A stretch of 64,000 bases of DNA from Arcicella aquatica (lineage in GTDB: Bacteria; Bacteroidota; Bacteroidia; Cytophagales; Spirosomataceae), in the NCBI RefSeq assembly GCF_034928825.1, contig NZ_JAYFUL010000011.1, forward strand, positions 87,041 to 151,040. The letters run 5' to 3'. Positions 43,214 to 52,126 of this stretch are shown here, one piece after another. The notes beneath the pieces were generated by a model. It did no database searches and had not been told where the DNA came from. It was given only the letters and a program-made list of their open reading frames with translations. A program made the translations under genes and the position numbers. Numbering within the stretch: position 1 is the first letter of the stretch; the number at the start of each line of letters is the position of its first letter.

Positions 43214-43486
43214 ATGAAATCAGGAAAAATATTAGTGGGCATACTGGCTGGAGCGGTCGGCGGGGCATTATTAGGTATCTTATTTTCACCTGAAAAAGGT
43301 TCAAGATTAAGAAGAAACATTAAGTATAAAAGTGAGGATTACGCTGATGAATTAAAAGATAAATTCAACGATTTTGTGGACTCTATTCCGAGTAGTTATA
43401 AAAAAGTTTGGCGTGATGCTGAAATGCTTTTTGATGAAGGAAAAGCGAAAAATAGGTTGGATACAAACAAGAAAGAAATAGCTTAA
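43214..43486 (+). CDS. YtxH domain-containing protein
   Basis: This 90-residue protein has an N-terminal glycine-rich membrane helix (VGILAGAVGGALLGILF), then SPEKGSRLRRNIKYKSEDYA, the YtxH signature. A charged helical tail follows. Such proteins are linked to general stress. It begins 10 bases after the small membrane protein and is intact. Confidence 0.9.
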   Translation: MKSGKILVGILAGAVGGALLGILFSPEKGSRLRRNIKYKSEDYADELKDKFNDFVDSIPSSYKKVWRDAEMLFDEGKAKNRLDTNKKEIA

Positions 43487-43497
43487 TTCTTTAATAG

Positions 43498-43905
43498 GCT
43501 GTCCAAAAAGTATTTGGCGGCCTCTTTTTTTGACATTTCGGGTATTAATGATTAAATTAGGGGAAAAAAAGTCCTATGGCAAAGGCACTTTTCAAACAAC
43601 TCTTAGCTTACTCTCCTGAGCTTTTCCCTGTCAATATTTTTGATAAGATTCCTGCCGACCATCCTGTAAGATTGGTTGAGATGGTTGTCAATGAATTGGA
43701 TATAAACCCTATCATGAGCCATTACAAAGGGGTGGCACCACAGCCTACCATCCACGTATGCTGCTTAAAGTATTATTCTACAGCTATTTTAGCAATGTTT
43801 ACTCCTGTCGGAAAATAGCTAAAGCTTTAGAAGAGAATATACATTTTATGTATATATCGAGAAATAGCACCCTCGATTTTAGGACAAGACAGTATAGGTA
43901 GTGTC
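43498..43905 (+). pseudogene. IS1182-type transposase N-terminal remnant
   Basis: An IS-end-like GGCTGTCCAAAAAG near 43498 is followed by a frame reading PADHPVRLVEMVVNELDIN and SHYKGVAPQPT (43576-43818), the IS1182 N-terminus. A frameshift near 43760 passes to CRKIAKALEENIHFMY, and the remnant ends around 43905. Nothing of the catalytic region remains. Confidence 0.75.
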
Positions 43906-43910
43906 ATTTT

Positions 43911-44135
43911 TTAACTGATAATATTTTGATTGTATTGATATGCCCAAAGTTTAAAATGAAGATTGAGCATATACTCTTTTTTATAGAAAGATAATGTTTT
44001 ACGAACAAATCGGCTGAATCTTTGCCTAATCGTATTGTTCAAGCGTTCAATATGACCTGTTTGACCTGTTTCCTTTCCGACTTTGGAATGAGTTTTACTT
44101 GGAATACAGTTATATGATTTGACTTGGCGTCCCCG
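43911..44135 (-). pseudogene. IS1-type transposase C-terminal remnant
   Basis: Minus-strand translation gives KVGKETGQTGHIERLNNTIR followed by QRFSRFVRKTLSFYKKEYML and a stop at 43911-43913. This is the conserved C-terminus of IS1 transposases. The N-terminal part is missing. Confidence 0.75.
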
Positions 44136-44137
44136 TA

Positions 44138-45127
44138 CAATTTAAAGAGGTTGGTCTACATTTTACAACAGACTCAAAAGTTGAATCAAATGAGCGAAGA
44201 ATTCAGGCATTTTTTAAAGATTTCCATTTTGATTATCAACAAGTCGCTATTCTTTTAGTAATGTTTTTACCCAAAGGTAAATTAAGCCTCTCAATAGATA
44301 GAACTGAATGGGACTTTGGTAAATATCAGTGCAATATTCTTATGATAGTTGCTCGCCATGATGGAGTTGGAATTCCTATTTATTGGGATTTATTAGATAA
44401 CAAAAGCGGGAATAGTAATATTGATAATAGGAAAGAACTGATTGGAAAAGTGATTTTGTTAATAGGAGTTGATAGGATTTTAGTTATTGTTGGAGACCGA
44501 GAGTTTATTGGGCATGAATGGATTAAATACTTGAAAAACAATAATATACCATTTTGTATGCGAATGCCAAAGAGCCATTTAATAACTTTGAAAAATACTG
44601 AAACTTACTCAGTATTTGTACTCTTATCAACTCAAACTGAGCGTTATTATCAAGATTGTATGATAGATGGTGTTTGGTGTAATATAATGCTAAAAAAGTT
44701 ACCAGATGGCGATTTTCTAATTTTGGCAGGAAATCTTCCAGCTAAACAATTAGGAGGATTTTATCGAAGAAGATGGTCGATAGAAGTCTTTTTTCAAACT
44801 GTTAAAGGACGTGGATTTAACTTAGAAAATACACATCTAAAATCAAGTGACAAAATCAAGAAACTCTTAGTTTTTGTCAGTATAGCTGTTGGAATATGTG
44901 TAAATATTGGAAAATATCATCACAAAAAATTACAAAATATTAAAACTAAAAGACATGGGTATAAATCCAATAGCTTTTTCCGAAAGGGACTTGATATCTT
45001 GAGAGAAGGGTTTAGAAATATCAATCAAGGATTTTTGAAAATCTGGAAAGAGCTTTTGAATATATTTATTCGGTGGATTCAAATACAACTATCTCATTAT
45101 CAATATTTAACAAAAAACATCGAGTAG
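44138..45127 (+). pseudogene. IS4-type transposase, 5'-truncated
   Basis: The frame is open from 44138 through the ATG at 44261 to the stop at 45127. It encodes a DDE transposase: SIDRTEWDFGKYQCNILMIV, VIVGDREFIGHEWIKYL and FYRRRWSIEVFFQTVKGRGF, the last with the catalytic Glu (YxxRWxxExFFK-like). The N-terminal part appears lost where the IS1 remnant abuts it. The core with all DDE residues is intact from 44261, so activity cannot be fully excluded. A terminator follows. Confidence 0.75.
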
Positions 45128-45176
45128 AGTAAAGAAAAACAATAGACTATAGCAAAAAAATGACTCCTGAAATAAT

Positions 45177-45209
45177 AAAGGAGCTGTCTTCGTGAGACAG
45201 CTCCTTTTT
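45177..45209 (+). terminator. Rho-independent terminator after the IS4-like gene
   Basis: AAAGGAGCTGTCT and AGACAGCTCCTTT form a perfect 13-bp stem with a five-base loop, followed by TTTTTG. Confidence 0.85.
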
Positions 45210-45460
45210 GTTTGATACACCCCATTTAGAAACGATAAACTTATCATAAAAAGTAAACAGTCGTCCTCAAATCGAACACTAACTGTACTATAAGCGTACA
45301 CTTTTAAAATAATCAATAAATATTAAAATATTGATAATCAATTATTTATATTTTTTGGCATACTTCTGTTAATAGTATTAGCATGATTGAAAAAATGTAA
45401 ATACAAACATTTAACCTCAACCTTTCAAAATAAATACTTTAAAATCTAAACAACAAAAAA

Positions 45461-45862
45461 ATGAAAACTTTAGTAAAAACATTCGCAATCGCTTTATTGT
45501 CAGCAGTATCATTTATCAGCAATGCAACGACAGACAACAACGGAAATTTAAACGCTCAAAAAACTTTCGCAGTTGGGGTTTATCAAACGGTTAATACCAT
45601 GAAAATGAATGTAATGGTAGAGAAACTAGCAGGAAAAAGCCTATCAGTGATTTTAAAAAGTGAATCGGGAGAGGTCTTACATGCTGAATATATTAGAAAA
45701 AATGATACGGCCTATCGCGGTAAGTTTGACCTTAGGGAATTAGAAGATGGTAAATACACGTTCGAAATCAGTGATGGAGAGTCTAAAATAGTTAAAAATG
45801 TACAAGTAGGAACGGTAAAACCACTGGCAAATACACCAGACCGTTTTATTTCTTTGAACTAA
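45461..45862 (+). CDS. Small secreted beta-sandwich-like protein
   Basis: This 133-residue protein has a signal peptide (VKTFAIALLSAVSFISNA). The mature part is probably all-beta: MKMNVMVEKLAGKSLSVIL, GEVLHAEYIRKNDTAYRGKF and LEDGKYTFEISDGESKIV. This resembles small Ig-like or DUF3244-type domains of Bacteroidota. No catalytic residues are seen. A strong terminator follows. It may be a periplasmic or surface accessory protein; the family is uncertain. Confidence 0.75.
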   Translation: MKTLVKTFAIALLSAVSFISNATTDNNGNLNAQKTFAVGVYQTVNTMKMNVMVEKLAGKSLSVILKSESGEVLHAEYIRKNDTAYRGKFDLRELEDGKYTFEISDGESKIVKNVQVGTVKPLANTPDRFISLN

Positions 45863-45895
45863 AAAGATTTGATTAACCATAGACCTATTGAAAAT

Positions 45896-45928
45896 AAAAG
45901 GGTTGTTCGCATCAGAACAACCCTTTTT
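45896..45928. terminator. Terminator between convergent genes
   Basis: AAAAGGGTTGTTC and GAACAACCCTTTT form a perfect stem with loop GCATCA, followed by T on the plus strand and preceded by A. It can serve both the secreted-protein gene and the convergent MuiA gene. Confidence 0.85.
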
Positions 45929-45948
45929 GCTTCCAATTAAAATTCTTT

Positions 45949-47826
45949 TTACTCCAACACCACAACCTGATTTTTAGGATACTTAACGCCATATCTTATC
46001 ACGTGTTTTTTCTCTTGTTTGGCAGGAAGCTCATATTTCCAAGTAAGGATTTTACTTTCCTTGTCCATGGTTGCGTCTTTGTATTCTTGTTCTTCTACCG
46101 AAATGTCTTTGGTGGTAGAAATCGGGAACTGATCTTGAATAACGATGTTAATGCTTTGTTGCTTGTTATTTCTTATACTAATTTCGTATGCTCTGTTTTC
46201 CGTTTTATTATTGCTCAAAAACTGTTGGTTGCTAAACTGTTTTAGCTTTTTACGTTCAATAATAATTCCTTTATCTTTCCCTAACGAAATATTGAGCGTA
46301 TCCTTCGCATGACGAACATCTAAAATAGATTTACCTAAATAGGCTCCTTCTAGGTAAAGATTTACTTCGCCTTCTAATAAATTAAGTTCTTGCCAGTCAA
46401 TCAGTTTAGCTGTTAAGAATGCATCCTTTTCTAATTTAGGAACAGCAAAATATTCATACAAAGCAGGGACAGATTGATTTTTAATATCTACCGAATATAC
46501 CTTGCCATCATTCAAAATGGTATAAGGCACTTCTATATCAAAAACTAGCGTAGTAGGCTGATACTTTTGTGTCGTTTCTAAAGGGGCGGCAGCAACTGAA
46601 GTTATGCTACCTGTTAGAGACATCTTACGCTGAGCTCCATATCCTACAACAACTACTTCATTTAGTTGTTGTGTATCTTCTTCCAAGGTTATATTAACAA
46701 TCTTACTATTGATAAACGCCTCTTGCTTCTTATAGCCTATGTATGAAACCACTAAGGTTTGAGCATTCTCAGGAAGTTTCAAGGTATAATTGCCATTGGC
46801 ATCAGAGGCTGTTCCAATACTAGTGCCTTTTACCATAATCTGGACTCCTGGCAAGCCCAAGCCTGTTCCTCTTTCGGTTACAGTTCCTCTTACCTCATTG
46901 CCATTTGAAAGGCCTTGCACCTTCGATTCCAGTGTTTCAGATAATTCATTTCTTGCCTGACCAAAATATAAGTACCAAGGTTTTAAACTTGGAGCAATTC
47001 CACTTTCAGTTGGGTCACCGTTAGAGATTGTCATTTTTACATCTTTCCAATCTTCCCCTGAGCTCTGATATACATTGGCTTTTAAAGATAAATCAATAGG
47101 GCTGCTAATATCTTTTACCCTTAAATCGTAAGTGGCATACCAACCCGCATTTTTTACAAAATAGCTTACATCAAAAGAAGCAGCTCCTTGTTCTTTGGCT
47201 GAAACAGTTACCAATACCTCGCTAGTGGCATAATCATTGGTTTGATTCAAGGCTTTTAATTGATAGTCTAACATGCGTATACTACTATCTATTTTCTGAA
47301 TATTCCTTTCATGTTCTATCTGTTTCATCAATACCTCCGAAAGTCTATTTCTTTGAAAATCAACGGCTTCTTTTAAGTCGACTGTTTTTACGCCTGTGTT
47401 ACTGCCACCGATAGACTGATTTTTAGTAAGCATCGTTTCCTCATTTTTGAAAACAGAAAACATACTTCTTTCGACACGTAATTTTGTTTTCAGACTTTCT
47501 TTTTGGTTTTCCAATACAGTGATTTCTTCTCTGCTTTTTTGTTCATTTAGGTAATTGCGTTGATGAATGACAGACAAAATAGTAAAGTTACCAAAGCCTT
47601 TTACTTGAATACTTTGTACGTCGATATTCGGAGAAATACCTGAAAAAACTAATTCTGATTTGCCTGCTACTAGATTCGTTTTAGCTTTTCTGCTGACTTG
47701 TGCTCCACTGGTGAAGACGGTGACTTTCTCGATTTTAGAACTAACTGTTTGTTTTTTGTTTTGAGCAAAAGCCATTTGCCCAAACACGATGATGCTTAAA
47801 AGGCAAAGTGAGATATTTCTTTTCAT
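45949..47826 (-). CDS. MuiA-family (DUF4139) protein with inserted carboxypeptidase-regulatory-like domain
   Basis: This 625-residue secreted protein has the mucoidy-inhibitor MuiA layout. An N-terminal DUF4140 region (KIEKVTVFTSGAQVSRKAKT), a coiled-coil stretch (about 95-190) and a C-terminal DUF4139 region (YFVKNAGWYATYDLRVKD, YEISIRNNKQQSINIVIQDQ) are all present. At about residues 305-410 sits a carboxypeptidase-regulatory-like insert (VQIMVKGTSIGTASDANGNY) followed by NEVVVVGYGAQRKMSLTGSI, the linker typical of TonB-dependent SusC receptors. The insert splits DUF4139. A cell-envelope function is likely; the insert's role is unknown. Confidence 0.85.
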   Translation of the reverse strand: MKRNISLCLLSIIVFGQMAFAQNKKQTVSSKIEKVTVFTSGAQVSRKAKTNLVAGKSELVFSGISPNIDVQSIQVKGFGNFTILSVIHQRNYLNEQKSREEITVLENQKESLKTKLRVERSMFSVFKNEETMLTKNQSIGGSNTGVKTVDLKEAVDFQRNRLSEVLMKQIEHERNIQKIDSSIRMLDYQLKALNQTNDYATSEVLVTVSAKEQGAASFDVSYFVKNAGWYATYDLRVKDISSPIDLSLKANVYQSSGEDWKDVKMTISNGDPTESGIAPSLKPWYLYFGQARNELSETLESKVQGLSNGNEVRGTVTERGTGLGLPGVQIMVKGTSIGTASDANGNYTLKLPENAQTLVVSYIGYKKQEAFINSKIVNITLEEDTQQLNEVVVVGYGAQRKMSLTGSITSVAAAPLETTQKYQPTTLVFDIEVPYTILNDGKVYSVDIKNQSVPALYEYFAVPKLEKDAFLTAKLIDWQELNLLEGEVNLYLEGAYLGKSILDVRHAKDTLNISLGKDKGIIIERKKLKQFSNQQFLSNNKTENRAYEISIRNNKQQSINIVIQDQFPISTTKDISVEEQEYKDATMDKESKILTWKYELPAKQEKKHVIRYGVKYPKNQVVVLE

Positions 47827-48203
47827 GTGATAGTTAACGGGTTTAATAATTAATGAGCTTAAAAAAGATTTGTAGACAACACTTCAAGTATTAGCATTTA
47901 TATAAACAAATGTATGATAAGTTTAGTATTTAATACTACTAAAAATTTAGTTGATTAATGTTAACTATTCATTAATTCCTTTTCAGATGCTTTCAACACT
48001 AATAATCACACAGATTCCTAGCGTCCATAAATCCTAAAGTCATCAAATAAAAAGGGGCTAAAATAGTCTAATAGTAGGGTGAAAGTAAGCAAATGTTATT
48101 CATCCTTTGAATCGCATGGGAGTTCAGTATAAAAGGAGTAGAAATTGTATATATCTTCGCTTTTGCGAGTAGGATAAATCTTTTAATTTTTACTAGGCTC
48201 ATT
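47827..48203. other. Divergent intergenic region, no gene seen
   Basis: The 377 bases between the MuiA gene (minus) and the PUL's first gene (plus) have no supported ORF. It should carry both promoters. I see only weak TAnnTTTG-like matches (TATCTTCG near 48152). Confidence 0.5.
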
Positions 48204-49418
48204 ATGTTTAAAAAATTATTTCTTGTCTGTGCACTCGTTTTACCTGTTGGTTTATACGCACAGCAAACCACCAATAACGACCGTGCTTTTTGGTTACAGC
48301 ATCTTGACCAACTAGCAAAACCCATCTTAAGTAGTCTGGCAAAGGATAGCCTTCGCATTGTGATGCCTCAGACGATGTCTAAATTTATCGACAATCCTAA
48401 TACTCGAAAAGAAGTAGCCTATTTAGAAGCTTTTGCCCGACTAATGAGCGGTATTTCTCCGTGGTTAAATTTAGAAGGAGGTTCGGCTAAAGAAGTAGCC
48501 CTTAGAAATCAATATAGAAATTACGCTTTAAAAGCTATTGCCAACGCTGTAAACCCGAAAGCAAAAGATTATATGGCTTTTGAAAAAGGCGGACAACCAC
48601 TCGTGGATGCATCTTTCTTGGCCTTGGCTTTAGTTAGAAGCCCGTGGTTATGGGAAAACCTTGATGCCCAAGCAAAAGAGAATGTTATAAAAGCATTTTT
48701 AGCTACCCGAAATGTTAAACCTGGTTTTTCAAACTGGATATTGTTTTCGGGCATGATAGAAACTTTTTTCTGTAAATATGGCTATCCTTGGGATAATTTA
48801 CGGGTAGAATATTGCTTCCGTCAATTGGAACAATGGTATGTAGGAGATGGTGTTTATTCTGATGGACCGCCATATCATTGGGACTATTACAATAGCTACG
48901 TAATTCATCCCTATTTGGCGAATATGATTAAAGAATTAAGTCCTAAAACAAACCTTTTTAACTGGACTGCCGAGAAGCTTAAAACCAGAAATGAACGCTA
49001 TGCTGTTATCCAAGAGAGATTAATCAACAACGATGGTTCTTTCCCAGTTACGGGGCGTTCTATTGTATATCGGGGAGCGGCCTTTCATCATTTAGCAGAT
49101 ATTGCTTGGCGTAAAGGTTTACCTAAAGAATTAAACCCTGCACAAGTGCGTAGTGCATTAACGGCTGTTATCAAAAAAACCACCGAAAGTCCAAGCACAT
49201 TTACCAAAGATGGTTGGTTAGCTATCGGACTATACGGTGCTCAGCCTGATTTAGCAGATGTCTATATCACAACAGGAAGTTTATACATCTGTGCCAACAT
49301 TTTATTGCCGTTAGGCTTACCCGAAACAGATGAGTTTTGGAGTAGCCCAGCAACCAAATGGACATCTCAAAAGGTATGGTCAGGCGAGTCCGTTTTAGGC
49401 GACCATGCCGTTGAATAA
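48204..49418 (+). CDS. DUF2264-domain protein, probable polysaccharide-active enzyme
   Basis: This 404-residue protein has a signal peptide (KLFLVCALVLPVGLYAQ) and a DUF2264-type body with AFARLMSGISPWLNLEGG, WYVGDGVYSDGPPYHWDYYN and DGSFPVTGRSIVYRGAAF. The predicted fold is an (alpha/alpha)n barrel, as in several glycosidase and lyase families. Members occur in PULs for acidic plant and algal glycans; possibly related to a recent beta-glucuronidase family, which I cannot confirm. It is the first gene of a plus-strand set with a BNR_4 protein, GH88 and GH43. Confidence 0.8.
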   Translation: MFKKLFLVCALVLPVGLYAQQTTNNDRAFWLQHLDQLAKPILSSLAKDSLRIVMPQTMSKFIDNPNTRKEVAYLEAFARLMSGISPWLNLEGGSAKEVALRNQYRNYALKAIANAVNPKAKDYMAFEKGGQPLVDASFLALALVRSPWLWENLDAQAKENVIKAFLATRNVKPGFSNWILFSGMIETFFCKYGYPWDNLRVEYCFRQLEQWYVGDGVYSDGPPYHWDYYNSYVIHPYLANMIKELSPKTNLFNWTAEKLKTRNERYAVIQERLINNDGSFPVTGRSIVYRGAAFHHLADIAWRKGLPKELNPAQVRSALTAVIKKTTESPSTFTKDGWLAIGLYGAQPDLADVYITTGSLYICANILLPLGLPETDEFWSSPATKWTSQKVWSGESVLGDHAVE

Positions 49419-49443
49419 ATTTGAATAGTATAAATCCTTGTTC

Positions 49444-50769
49444 ATGAATTATAAAGTACTCATAACCGTAGCTTTTTGTAGCATTGTTTTTTTTGCCAAA
49501 GCACAAGACAATATTCAAACCGTTGAAGTAGGAGAAGGTTGGGCGAAGAATTCGGTCAATGCCGTAGTTTTCCGTAAAAATTCTTTAGTTTCTTTTAAGA
49601 ATTATCAGTTTATAGCCTATTATGATGCCGATGCTTTTGTGGTACTTGGCAAGCGTAAGTTAGGACAAAAGAGCTGGGAATTACAAAAGGCAGCCTTTAA
49701 AGGGAATGCTAGTGATGCTCATAATTGTATTTCAATGATGGTAGATGGCGATGGCTATTTGCACTTATCTTGGGATCACCACAATAATGCCCTTCGGTAT
49801 GCGGTTAGTCAAAAACCATTTTCCTTAGCGATGGGAGAGAAGCAAAGCATGACGGGACGTACAGAACAAAATGTTACGTATCCTGAATTCTACCGATTGC
49901 CCAATGGAAATCTCATGTTTCTTTATCGAAATGGTGCTTCTGGAAAAGGGAATTTAGTGATGAATCAGTATGATTTGAAAACTAAAAAATGGAATACCAT
50001 CCAAGAAAACCTGATTGATGGCGAAGGAAGAAGGAATGCTTATTGGCAAGCCTGTTTAGACAAACAAGGAACAATACACCTTTCATGGGTATGGCGTGAA
50101 GGTGCTGATGTTGCCAGTAATCATGATATGGCTTATGCTCGTTCAAAAGACGGAGGCAAAACTTGGGAGACTTCACAAGGAGTACCTTATCAATTACCCA
50201 TTACTGCTAACAATGCTGAATATGCTTGTAAAATTCCTCAAAAAAGTGAATTAATCAATCAGACGTCGATGGTAGCTGATGCCGAAGGGAATCCATACAT
50301 TGCTACCTATTGGCGAGAAGCTAATGAGAGCGTGCCACAATACCATGTTATTTATTTAGCGAACAAACAATGGCAAGTAAGCAACCTTGGTTTTAGAAAA
50401 ACGCCTTTTAGTTTAAGCGGAGTGGGTACGAAGCGTATCCCTATTGCCAGACCACAGATTTTAGCGTGGTCATCTAAACAAAATACATTATCCGCAATGC
50501 TCATTTTCAGAGATGCTGAAAGAGACGATAAAGTATCTACGGCTTTATGTACTAATCTTGCCGAAGGAAAGTGGATATTGAAGGATATTAGCGAAGCCTC
50601 TGTAGGCTCATGGGAACCTACTTATGATACCGAACTTTGGCAAACTAAAGGAGATTTACACCTTTTTGTAGAGAAAGTAGACCAAGCTGATGGCGAAGGA
50701 AAAGTAAACAATCCTCCCCAAAAAGTACAGGTATTAGAATGGAAGGCATTAAAAAAAAGCAGTAAATAA
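49444..50769 (+). CDS. BNR_4-type beta-propeller protein (rhamnosidase/uronate-lyase-like)
   Basis: This 441-residue protein, with ATG at 49444, has a signal peptide (VLITVAFCSIVFFAKA). It is a seven-bladed propeller of the BNR_4 type: HNCISMMVDGDGYLHLSWD, then YRLPNGNLMFLYRNGASG. His93, His112/His113, Tyr146 and Arg162 have the arrangement described for catalytic residues of PL24/PL25 lyases and related GH145 rhamnosidases. Enzymes of this fold act on rhamnose-glucuronate links. It lies between DUF2264 and GH88, which would remove an unsaturated uronate. The exact activity is not decidable from sequence. Confidence 0.82.
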   Translation: MNYKVLITVAFCSIVFFAKAQDNIQTVEVGEGWAKNSVNAVVFRKNSLVSFKNYQFIAYYDADAFVVLGKRKLGQKSWELQKAAFKGNASDAHNCISMMVDGDGYLHLSWDHHNNALRYAVSQKPFSLAMGEKQSMTGRTEQNVTYPEFYRLPNGNLMFLYRNGASGKGNLVMNQYDLKTKKWNTIQENLIDGEGRRNAYWQACLDKQGTIHLSWVWREGADVASNHDMAYARSKDGGKTWETSQGVPYQLPITANNAEYACKIPQKSELINQTSMVADAEGNPYIATYWREANESVPQYHVIYLANKQWQVSNLGFRKTPFSLSGVGTKRIPIARPQILAWSSKQNTLSAMLIFRDAERDDKVSTALCTNLAEGKWILKDISEASVGSWEPTYDTELWQTKGDLHLFVEKVDQADGEGKVNNPPQKVQVLEWKALKKSSK

Positions 50770-50823
50770 AGGTTTTAAGGACGAAACAAGGATTAATAAA
50801 CCATATATTACAATCACAAAACT

Positions 50824-52038
50824 ATGAAACATTTTTTTAGCATTGCTATCAATACCGTAATGATATGTTTGATTAGCGTGTCGTTATCGACAGCACAAAC
50901 AACCAAGGCTCATCCTAGTAGAGCAATTTTGCTAAAAACAATCAAGCAAAACTTTGAAGATGCGGGTAAGCAATATAAAGTATTGATAAAAAATCTTCCT
51001 CCAGATAAATTCCCTAAAACCTATTTCCCTAAAACAGGTAAATACGAATTCAGTGGTTCTGAGTGGTGGTGTAGTGGTTTTTATCCAGGGTCATTATTGT
51101 ATATCTATCAACAAACAAAGGACGAGGCTTTGTTAAAAGAAAACAATAGGATTTTAGGGGTATTAGAAAAAGAGAAATTTAATAAAACCACACACGATTT
51201 GGGTTTTATGATGTATTGCAGTTTTGGCAATGCAAAAGATATTGCTCCTAAACCTGAATACAAAGATATTTTGATTCAAAGTGCGAAATCTTTGTCAACA
51301 CGTTTTAATCCGACGGTGGGTTGTATTAAATCATGGGATTCAAAAAAAGGAGACTTTCTGGTAATTATTGATAACATGATGAACCTTGAATTACTTTTCT
51401 GGGCAACCAAAGTAACAGGGGATTCTAGTTACTATAAAATTGCGGTGACTCATGCAAACACGACGATGAAAAATCATTTCCGTGCTGACTATAGTTCATA
51501 TCACGTGATTAACTATAATTCGGAAACTGGAGCAGTACAACAGAAAAAAACAGCACAAGGCTATGCAGATGAATCTGCTTGGGCGAGAGGTCAGGCTTGG
51601 GGACTTTACGGTTATACAGTGATGTATCGTGAAACTAAAAATCCGATTTATTTAGAACAGGCTAAAAAGATTGCGAACTTTATTTTGACGCATCCTAATT
51701 TACCTACAGACAAAATTCCTTATTGGGATTTTAACGCTCCTAATATTCCAACTGCCCTACGTGATGCTTCTGCGGCATCTGTAATGGCTTCGGCATTATT
51801 AGAATTAAGCGGATATGTGGATAAAAATTTAAAGAAAACGTATATCAAAGATGCTGAAACAATGATTTATTCATTATCAAATGCACCATATAAAGCAGCT
51901 ATCGGAACAAATGGTGGATTTTTAATTGAGCATTGTGTGGGACATATCCCTCAAGGTACTGAAGTTGACGTACCTTTGACCTATGCTGATTATTATTATT
52001 TGGAAGCGATGAAACGTTATAAGGAATTGAAGAAATAA
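50824..52038 (+). CDS. GH88 unsaturated glucuronyl hydrolase
   Basis: This 404-residue protein has a signal peptide (VMICLISVSLSTAQT) and an (alpha/alpha)6 barrel of family GH88. It has SEWWCSGFYPGSLLYIYQQ, THDLGFMMYCSFGNA (Asp125), IIDNMMNLELLFWA (Asp183) and ESAWARGQAWGLYGY. The two Asp match the catalytic positions of GH88 enzymes, which take unsaturated glucuronate off lyase products. This suits a preceding lyase-type enzyme. It is followed by a hairpin and GH43. Confidence 0.9.
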   Translation: MKHFFSIAINTVMICLISVSLSTAQTTKAHPSRAILLKTIKQNFEDAGKQYKVLIKNLPPDKFPKTYFPKTGKYEFSGSEWWCSGFYPGSLLYIYQQTKDEALLKENNRILGVLEKEKFNKTTHDLGFMMYCSFGNAKDIAPKPEYKDILIQSAKSLSTRFNPTVGCIKSWDSKKGDFLVIIDNMMNLELLFWATKVTGDSSYYKIAVTHANTTMKNHFRADYSSYHVINYNSETGAVQQKKTAQGYADESAWARGQAWGLYGYTVMYRETKNPIYLEQAKKIANFILTHPNLPTDKIPYWDFNAPNIPTALRDASAASVMASALLELSGYVDKNLKKTYIKDAETMIYSLSNAPYKAAIGTNGGFLIEHCVGHIPQGTEVDVPLTYADYYYLEAMKRYKELKK

Positions 52039-52060
52039 AGCACAAATATAATAACAAATG

Positions 52061-52105
52061 AAAGCCTAGTAAATGTATAATTATTGCATACATCTACTAG
52101 GCTTT
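52061..52105 (+). terminator. Stem-loop between GH88 and GH43 genes
   Basis: AAAGCCTAGTAAATGTAT pairs with ATACATCTACTAGGCTTT with one mismatch and a nine-base loop. No T-run follows, so it may stabilise or split the mRNA rather than terminate it. Confidence 0.6.
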
Positions 52106-52126
52106 AAGCACTAAACCACTAAAAAT

